Part shown: positions 57,975 through 64,000 of the stretch, one piece after another
How the letters are laid out: each line of letters opens with the position of its first letter
Numbering within the stretch: position 1 is the first letter of the stretch
Program-made: the position numbers and the translations under genes
The notes under the pieces: generated by a model
The model's input: the letters and a program-made list of their open reading frames with translations, nothing else
Databases searched by the model: none
Told to the model about the DNA's origin: nothing
Assembly (NCBI GenBank): GCA_947630625.1
Contig: CANRIL010000003.1
Span: 52,475-116,474, forward strand
Direction of reading: 5' to 3'
Length of the DNA stretch: 64,000 nt
From: an uncultured Clostridia bacterium
Lineage (GTDB): Bacteria; Bacillota; Clostridia; Oscillospirales; CAG-272

Positions 57975-60560
57975 ATGGCAACGGCGATGATGGAACAATA
58001 TCTCGAAATTAAGCGGCAGTATCAGGATCATATACTGTTCTACCGCCTCGGCGACTTCTACGAGATGTTCTACGAAGACGCTAAAATCGCCTCCCGCGAG
58101 CTCGAGCTGGCGCTGACGGGGCGCGACTGCGGCGAGCCGGAGAGGGCGCCGATGTGCGGCGTCCCCTTTCACTCGTGCGAGCCGTATATAAATAAGCTCG
58201 TCGCGCGCGGCTACAAGGTCGCGATCTGCGAACAGATAGGCGAGCCGGGCGCGACGAAGGGACCGATGGAGCGCCGCATCGTCCGCGTCGTCACGCCGGG
58301 GACGGTCACGAGCGGCGACCTCTTATCCGAAAAAGAGAACAACTACCTCGCGACGCTGTTTTTCGACAAATCGACAAACCGCGCCGCCGTCGCGTTCTGC
58401 GACATAACGCAGTCGTCCGTTTCGGCGACCTCGTTCGCGCTCGACGACGAGGCGAGGATCGTAAACGAACTCGCCGTTTTCCGCCCGAGCGAAATTTTGT
58501 CAAACACGGACGAAAAATCGCTCCCCGTCACGTTTGCGTATATCGCCGACCGCCTCTCCTCGCTCACAACGAAAAACGACGCGGCGCGATTCGACAGGGA
58601 AACGTGCCGCCGCCGGTGCGACGACCAGTTCGGCGTGCTCGGCGCGGAATCGCTCTCGCGTGACGATGAGATCACGTGCGCCGCGGGCGCGCTGCTCTCA
58701 TACGTCGCCGAGACGCAGCTTTCAGACATATCGTATATAAAGGAACTCAACATCTACGCCGCGAGCGGATATCTTGAGATCGACATGTCGACGCGGCGCA
58801 GCCTTGAGATCACCGAGACGATGCGCTCAAAGGAAAAGCGCGGCTCGCTCTTGTCCGTGCTCGACAAGACAAAATCGTCGCTCGGCGCGCGCCTTCTGCG
58901 CGCATGGCTCGAACATCCGCTCTGCAACACGCAGTCGATCCGCGCCCGTCAGGACGCGATAGGCGAGCTCGCCGACAATTTCATGCTCCGCGCCGAATGC
59001 TCTCGCCTGCTCGCCTCCGTGCTCGACCTCGAACGGCTGACGACGAAGGTGGGCTTCGGCACCGCGAACGCGCGCGATCTGCGCGCGATCATGACGACGC
59101 TCGATGTCATACCGGAGCTGCGGGCGCAGCTCGCCTCGGCAGAATCGGACGAGCTCCGCTCCATTTACGCGGAGCTCGACGAGCTTGACGACATACGTGA
59201 GCTGATCCGCGAGGCGATTGCGGAGGACCCGCCGTTTACGATCCGCGAGGGCGGCATGATCGCCGACGGCTACAACGCCGATGTCGACTATCTCCGCTCT
59301 GTCCGCCGCGACGGGCACAACTGGGTAGAAGAGATAGAGACTGCCGAGCGCGAGGCGACCGGCATCAAAAATCTCAAGGTCGGATACAACAAGGTGTTCG
59401 GCTACTATATCGAAGTTTCAAAATCGTTCGTCCCGCAGGTGCCGGCGCGCTATATCAGAAAACAGACGCTCGTCGGCGGGGAGCGGTACATAACGGAGGA
59501 ACTGAAGGACCGCGAGGCAACGATACTCGGGGCTGAAGACAAGCTGCGCGGGCTCGAATACGAGCTGTTCTGCGCCGTCCGCACCGCCGTCGGCGAGGCG
59601 ACCGCCCGGATCAGACAGGCGGCTTCCCTGCTCGCGAAGGTCGACGTTTACTGTTCCCTCGCCGACGTTGCAAAGCAGAACAACTACGTCCGACCAGAGG
59701 TCGACTATTCGGACGTGATCGAGATAAAGGACGGGCGGCACCCCGTCGTTGAACAGTTCGCACGAGACAAATATTTCGTCCCGAACGACACGCTGCTCGA
59801 CACGGGATATAACAGGCTGATGATCATAACAGGCCCGAACATGGCGGGCAAATCGACATATATGCGCGGCGTCGCGCTGATCGTGCTGATGGCGCAGACC
59901 GGCTCGTTCGTCCCCGCGTCCGAGGCAAGGATCGGGATCGTGGACAAGCTGTTCACGCGCGTCGGCGCGTCCGACGACCTTTCCTCCGGGCAGTCGACGT
60001 TCATGCTCGAAATGTCCGAAGTCTCATATATTCTTGAAAACGCAACGCGCCGCTCGCTCATCATATATGACGAGATCGGCCGCGGCACGAGCACGTTTGA
60101 CGGGCTCGCGATCGCCCGCGCCGTCGCGGAATACACACACGGCAAACGCCTCGGCGCGCGCACGATGTTTGCGACGCATTATCACGAGCTCTGCGAGCTC
60201 GAAGGCACGCTCGAGGGCGCCGTCAACTACAATATCGCTTGCAAGAAGCGCGGCGGCGACATAACGTTTCTGCGCAAGGTCGTGCGCGGCGGCACCGACG
60301 ACAGCTACGGCATCGAGGTGGCAAAGCTCGCCGGACTTCCCGCCGAGGTCATAAAGCGCGCACGTGACGTGCTCGCCGAGGTCGAGGCGGGCAGCGCGCG
60401 AACGAGCGCAAAACCGGAGAAGGAAGAAGAGACGCTTTCGATGTTCGCCTCCGCCGAGCACGACGCCGCCGAACGAATTCTTTCAACTAATCTTGATACA
60501 ATGACGCCGATCGAGGCGATGAACCTCATATTCGAGCTGAAGCGCTCGCTCGGCGGCTGA
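57975..60560 (+). CDS. mutS: DNA mismatch repair protein MutS
   Basis: 861 residues from the ATG at 57975 (AAAGGAG 9 bases upstream); an open frame upstream overlaps ylbF and is not used. Mismatch-binding start HILFYRLGDFYEMFYEDA, connector and core domains, ATPase with Walker A TGPNMAGKSTYMRG, SSGQSTFMLEMSE, Walker B IIYDEIGRGTSTFDG and the helix-turn-helix end. A C-terminal tail (LDTMTPIEAMNLIFELKRSL) matches the tetramer/clamp-binding end of other MutS proteins. Followed by mutL. Confidence 0.97.
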   Translation: MATAMMEQYLEIKRQYQDHILFYRLGDFYEMFYEDAKIASRELELALTGRDCGEPERAPMCGVPFHSCEPYINKLVARGYKVAICEQIGEPGATKGPMERRIVRVVTPGTVTSGDLLSEKENNYLATLFFDKSTNRAAVAFCDITQSSVSATSFALDDEARIVNELAVFRPSEILSNTDEKSLPVTFAYIADRLSSLTTKNDAARFDRETCRRRCDDQFGVLGAESLSRDDEITCAAGALLSYVAETQLSDISYIKELNIYAASGYLEIDMSTRRSLEITETMRSKEKRGSLLSVLDKTKSSLGARLLRAWLEHPLCNTQSIRARQDAIGELADNFMLRAECSRLLASVLDLERLTTKVGFGTANARDLRAIMTTLDVIPELRAQLASAESDELRSIYAELDELDDIRELIREAIAEDPPFTIREGGMIADGYNADVDYLRSVRRDGHNWVEEIETAEREATGIKNLKVGYNKVFGYYIEVSKSFVPQVPARYIRKQTLVGGERYITEELKDREATILGAEDKLRGLEYELFCAVRTAVGEATARIRQAASLLAKVDVYCSLADVAKQNNYVRPEVDYSDVIEIKDGRHPVVEQFARDKYFVPNDTLLDTGYNRLMIITGPNMAGKSTYMRGVALIVLMAQTGSFVPASEARIGIVDKLFTRVGASDDLSSGQSTFMLEMSEVSYILENATRRSLIIYDEIGRGTSTFDGLAIARAVAEYTHGKRLGARTMFATHYHELCELEGTLEGAVNYNIACKKRGGDITFLRKVVRGGTDDSYGIEVAKLAGLPAEVIKRARDVLAEVEAGSARTSAKPEKEEETLSMFASAEHDAAERILSTNLDTMTPIEAMNLIFELKRSLGG

Positions 60561-60603
60561 AAACGCGCCCGCCCGCGCGGCGGGTAAAAACGACTTATGG
60601 GAG

Positions 60604-62772
60604 GTGACCTTTACGGCAGGGAGAGAACAAAAAATACACGTACTTGACTTCGAGGTCGCCAACCTGATCGCGGCGGGGGAAGTCGTCGACAGACCCGCGT
60701 CCGTGATAAAGGAGCTCGTCGAAAATTCGATCGACTCCGGCGCGACCGTCATCACGGTCGAGATACGCCGCGGCGGGATCGCATATATGCGCGTGTCGGA
60801 CAACGGCTGCGGGATCGGATTCGACGACCTGCCGACCGCGATCCTCCGCCACGCCACGAGCAAGATCAAGGACGCCGGCGACCTTGATAAGATCGGGACG
60901 CTCGGCTTCCGCGGCGAGGCGCTTGCCGCGATAGCGTCCGTCTCGCGGCTGCGCATAATAAGCAGACCGAAGGATGAGGAACTCGGCGGGCTTTTGCACG
61001 CCATAGGCGGGGAGATAATCGAACATAACGAAACGGGCTGCTCCGCCGGAACGACGGTGATCGTCGAAGAACTGTTCGCGAACGTGCCCGCAAGGCATAA
61101 ATTCCTGAAAAAGGACAACGCCGAGGCAGCCGCCGTCGCGACGGTCGTCGAGCGGATAGCGCTTTCCCGCCCCGATATTTCGTTCCGCTTCATCTCAAAC
61201 GGCGAAATGAAGCTGCGCACCGAGGGCAACGGCGACCTCGCCGGAGCCATATATTCGGTCCTCGGGCGCGATTTTCAGACGCGGACGATCAAGGTCGAAT
61301 ACAAAAACGCGGGGCTCACCGTCTCCGGCTTCATCGGTATGCCGGACACGGCGCGCGCCAACCGGTCGGGGGAGATATTCTTCATAAACGGGCGGCTCGT
61401 CCGCTCGAAGACGGCAGGCGCCGCCGTAGAGCAGGCGTACAGCACATATATTCCCGGCGACCGCTTCCCCGCCTGCGTACTTTCGCTCGAAATTGCGCCG
61501 GACACGGTCGACGTGAACGTACATCCGGCGAAGCTGGAAGTCAAATTTTCAAATGAAAAGCTCGTCTTTGAGACGTTTTACTACGCGGTGCGCCCCGCGC
61601 TCGAGCGGTATATGACGCGCGAAGAGCTCCCTTTAGGCGACAAAACAGACGACGCGAACCGCGAATATATGCGCCGCGCCGCGGCGGCGGCATCGTCGTT
61701 CGTCCCTGTCGGCGACAGGAAAAGGAAGCCGAAAACAATAACGATAGATACGGGCAACGACAACGTCATCGTCGGCGGCACAAATCCGCACATGCGCACC
61801 GAGATCGACTTCAGCCAGAGCCGCGGCGGACACGAGTCCGACATCAGGCTTGTGAGGGCGATCGCCGACGCAATGCCCGCAAACCCGGACACGCCCGCGT
61901 CGGGGAGCACACAAAGCCGCACGTCGGAAAATCCCCCGGCTCAGAGACAGAATGAACCCGCTCACGGTTCAAATCAAGGGATCGCACCGGAATCTCCTTC
62001 CGGCTCAGATCAGGGACATACAAAATCCGCTTCAGGCTCAGATCAGGGACTAACACCGGAATCCCACGCCGCCCCAGCCCAAATACTTGCGCCGGACTCC
62101 ACCGCTGCCCCAACTCATGAAACCGCGGTGGACGGGCAGACCGCCCCCGCCGCATTTACGACAGCTCCGGGCGAGCGCGTGAGCGTTCCCGTACCGGAAT
62201 ATACGATCCTCGGCGAGGCGTGGGACTGTTACGTCATCGTGCTGCTCGGCGAAAAAATCATCCTCATCGACAAGCACGCCGCGCACGAGCGGATTTTGTT
62301 TGAACAGCTGCGGCGCGCCATGCGGGAGGACCCGGCGTCCTCGGCATCACAGCTTCTGCTCGTCCCCGTTACCGTAAGGCTGACGGAAACGGAAGCCGCG
62401 AACGTCGCCGACTTCGCCGACGACATACGCGCCGCCGGATTCGATTTCACGCTCGACGGCACGACCGCGTACGTGACCGCGGTCCCCTCCGGCTTCACCG
62501 CCGCGATGACGGTGCCGATGTTTGAGACGTTCGGCAGCGAGCTTTCGACCTCCGCCCGCGACGCGCGCGACGAAGTTTTTGAGCGCGCCCTTTACCGTGC
62601 GGCATGCAAGGCGGCAGTCAAAGGCGGCAAAGTCTACGACTCCGCGCATATCAAGTGGATATGCGACGAGCTTTTCCGCCTGCCAGACATCAAGTACTGC
62701 CCGCACGGAAGACCCGTCGCGCTTGAGATCTCGCACGCGCAGCTCGACCGCCGGTTCGGCAGAACAGAATAG
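60604..62772 (+). CDS. mutL: DNA mismatch repair protein MutL
   Basis: 722 residues as drawn. GHKL ATPase domain (about 1-340): IHVLDFEVANLIAAGEVVDRP, ENSIDSGAT, DNGCGI, LGFRGEALAAIASVS. A long repetitive linker (about 410-520) separates it from the C-terminal dimer/endonuclease domain with DKHAAHERILFEQ (the DQHAxxER endonuclease motif, with K for Q), a CKAAVKGG-like segment and CPHGRPV. The start is uncertain: GTG at 60604 lies inside the Shine-Dalgarno GGGAGGTGA (60599-60607), and the codon at the right distance (60613) is ACG. Confidence 0.93.
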   Translation: MTFTAGREQKIHVLDFEVANLIAAGEVVDRPASVIKELVENSIDSGATVITVEIRRGGIAYMRVSDNGCGIGFDDLPTAILRHATSKIKDAGDLDKIGTLGFRGEALAAIASVSRLRIISRPKDEELGGLLHAIGGEIIEHNETGCSAGTTVIVEELFANVPARHKFLKKDNAEAAAVATVVERIALSRPDISFRFISNGEMKLRTEGNGDLAGAIYSVLGRDFQTRTIKVEYKNAGLTVSGFIGMPDTARANRSGEIFFINGRLVRSKTAGAAVEQAYSTYIPGDRFPACVLSLEIAPDTVDVNVHPAKLEVKFSNEKLVFETFYYAVRPALERYMTREELPLGDKTDDANREYMRRAAAAASSFVPVGDRKRKPKTITIDTGNDNVIVGGTNPHMRTEIDFSQSRGGHESDIRLVRAIADAMPANPDTPASGSTQSRTSENPPAQRQNEPAHGSNQGIAPESPSGSDQGHTKSASGSDQGLTPESHAAPAQILAPDSTAAPTHETAVDGQTAPAAFTTAPGERVSVPVPEYTILGEAWDCYVIVLLGEKIILIDKHAAHERILFEQLRRAMREDPASSASQLLLVPVTVRLTETEAANVADFADDIRAAGFDFTLDGTTAYVTAVPSGFTAAMTVPMFETFGSELSTSARDARDEVFERALYRAACKAAVKGGKVYDSAHIKWICDELFRLPDIKYCPHGRPVALEISHAQLDRRFGRTE
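61938..62110 (+). repeat. Imperfect in-frame repeat in the mutL linker
   Basis: GGCTCAGAGACAG (61938), GGTTCAAATCAAGGG (61966), GGCTCAGATCAGGGA (62002) and GGCTCAGATCAGGGA (62035) recur every 28-36 bases with ACCGGAATCYC links, encoding GSNQGIAPES, GSDQGHTKSA, GSDQGLTPES units. Only the disordered linker is affected. Confidence 0.85.
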
Positions 62773-62785
62773 AAAAGGAAAATTT

Positions 62786-63922
62786 ATGTTTACGCTTATA
62801 AAGGAAGAGGGTCACGCCCGCCGCGGCAGGCTCGAAACGGTGCACGGCACGATAGAAACGCCCGTGTTCATGAACGTCGGCACGTGCGCCGCCATAAAGG
62901 GCGGCGTCTCCGCCCCCGAGCTTCGCACCATTAACTGCCAGGTCGAGCTCTCAAACACTTACCACCTCCACATCCGCCCCGGCGACACGCTCATACGCGA
63001 CATGGGCGGGCTGCACAAATTCATGAACTGGCAGGGACCTATCCTCACGGACAGCGGCGGATTTCAGGTCTTCTCGCTCGCCGGGCTGCGCCGGATCAAG
63101 GAGGAAGGCGTCTATTTCTCGTCCCACATCGACGGCAAGCGCATCTTCATGGGGCCGGAAGAATCTATGCGGATACAGTCAAATCTCGCCTCGACGATAG
63201 CCATGGCGTTCGATGAATGTATCGAAAACCCCGCGCCTTACGATTACGTGAAGCGCTCCGTCGAGCGCACGGCGCGCTGGCTGCTGCGCTGCAAAGCCGA
63301 GATGGAACGGCTCAATTCCCTGCCGGACACGATCAACCGGCACCAGCTGCTGTTCGGCATAAACCAGGGCAGCACATACGCCGACCTGCGCGCGTGGCAC
63401 ATGGACACGATCGCGGAATACGACCTTGACGGATACGCCATCGGCGGCCTTGCTGTCGGCGAGGCGACCGAGGAAATGTACGAAACGATAGAGTCCGTCG
63501 AGCCGCACATGCCGAAAAACAAGCCGAGATACCTAATGGGCGTCGGAACGCCTGTCAACATCCTCGAAGGCGTTTACCGCGGGATAGACTTTTTCGACTG
63601 CGTGATGCCGAGCCGAAACGCGCGCCACGGCAACCTCTTCACCTGGCACGGCAAGATGAACCTTTTGAACGAAAAATACTTCCGCGACCCGCGCCCGATA
63701 GACGAGGGCTGCGGCTGTCCCGCGTGCCGGAACCATTCGCGCTCCTACATCCGCCATCTCATAAAGGCGAAGGAAGCGCTCGGCATGCGCCTCGCGGTGC
63801 TCCACAACCTCTATTTCTATAACGAGCTGATGCAGAAGATACGCGACGCGCTCGACGGCGGGTATTACGAAGAATTTTACCGCAAATACCGGGATATCCT
63901 CGGCGAGCGGTCGATAGATTAA
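62786..63922 (+). CDS. tgt: tRNA-guanine transglycosylase (queuine tRNA-ribosyltransferase)
   Basis: 378 residues from the ATG at 62786 (AAAAGGAAAA upstream); the longer open frame overlaps mutL and is rejected. Catalytic Asp region PILTDSGGFQVFSLAGLR, second Asp in FDCVMPSRNARHG, zinc site CGCPACRNHSRSYIRHL. It exchanges G34 for a queuosine precursor in tRNAs with GUN anticodons. Last gene in the window; 78 bases follow in which no gene or terminator is seen. Confidence 0.97.
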   Translation: MFTLIKEEGHARRGRLETVHGTIETPVFMNVGTCAAIKGGVSAPELRTINCQVELSNTYHLHIRPGDTLIRDMGGLHKFMNWQGPILTDSGGFQVFSLAGLRRIKEEGVYFSSHIDGKRIFMGPEESMRIQSNLASTIAMAFDECIENPAPYDYVKRSVERTARWLLRCKAEMERLNSLPDTINRHQLLFGINQGSTYADLRAWHMDTIAEYDLDGYAIGGLAVGEATEEMYETIESVEPHMPKNKPRYLMGVGTPVNILEGVYRGIDFFDCVMPSRNARHGNLFTWHGKMNLLNEKYFRDPRPIDEGCGCPACRNHSRSYIRHLIKAKEALGMRLAVLHNLYFYNELMQKIRDALDGGYYEEFYRKYRDILGERSID

Positions 63923-64000
63923 ACAAAAAGACCTGCTAACAAAAGTCAAGCCCCAAAATGAAAAAAGTTGAGATTTTTTAAAAGCATCATGCAGGGACGG

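Noticed and set aside
63923..64000. Terminator after tgt
   Set aside because: A T-run is present but no stable stem precedes it within the window.

Overview
The window reads as a chromosome fragment of a strictly anaerobic, moderately high-GC member of the Clostridia (Bacillota). Evidence seen in the sequence: an electron-bifurcating [FeFe]-hydrogenase operon, NfnAB, a V-type ATPase instead of an F-type one in this stretch, an S-layer-homology protein, strong Shine-Dalgarno sites with GTG/TTG starts, and many TTGaca-17-TATAAT promoters. Family-level placement is not possible from the sequence alone. No rRNA, tRNA, CRISPR array, insertion sequence, prophage or replication origin was seen.

Layout. 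1-7.8 kb: end of an unknown gene, MarR regulator plus citrate synthase, rpmB, small membrane proteins, a C39-like peptidase with a duplicated 3' end, and araA. 7.8-17.3 kb (minus): nine V-ATPase genes (H-I-K-E-C-F-A-B-D) plus a translationally coupled O-acetyltransferase. 17.3-25.7 kb: a nonapeptide-repeat protein, ilvE, an SLH protein, an overlapping methyltransferase/TIR/alpha-toroid gene trio, trpF and a small unknown gene. 26-33.5 kb: the hydrogenase operon (minus) diverging from nfnAB (plus). 33.5-36.7 kb: radical SAM protein, MerR regulator, two small membrane proteins. 36.8-38.9 kb: an A/T-richer cassette of an AAA ATPase and a TOPRIM protein with the look of an abortive-infection module. 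39-43.5 kb: lipoprotein/ABC transporter operon. 43.7-46.2 kb: FGGY sugar kinase and a truncated LTA-synthase-like gene. 46.5-54.7 kb: an eight-gene aromatic amino acid operon (pheA-aroB-aroC-aroEK-aroQ-aroA-tyrA-aroF). 55-64 kb: a tandem retropepsin, then miaB-ylbF-mutS-mutL-tgt.

How the parts fit. Hydrogenase and Nfn connect NADH, ferredoxin, NADPH and H2; the c-ring residues of the V-ATPase suggest that it moves Na+. The aro operon encodes DAHP to chorismate and both the phenylalanine and tyrosine branches. It is preceded by a leader peptide crowded with Phe and Tyr codons and by a terminator just before pheA, a textbook attenuator layout that is uncommon in this phylum.

The most notable unexplained signals are: (1) the methyltransferase-TIR-toroid trio and the ATPase-TOPRIM pair as candidate defence systems; (2) the aro attenuator; (3) a recurring pattern in which the 3' end of a gene (last codons plus stop) is tandemly copied into the downstream spacer (clear after aroF, trpF and the C39 peptidase, possible after ilvE and the toroid gene), with related repeats inside coding linkers; and (4) a four-copy array upstream of the merR gene built on its own promoter box.
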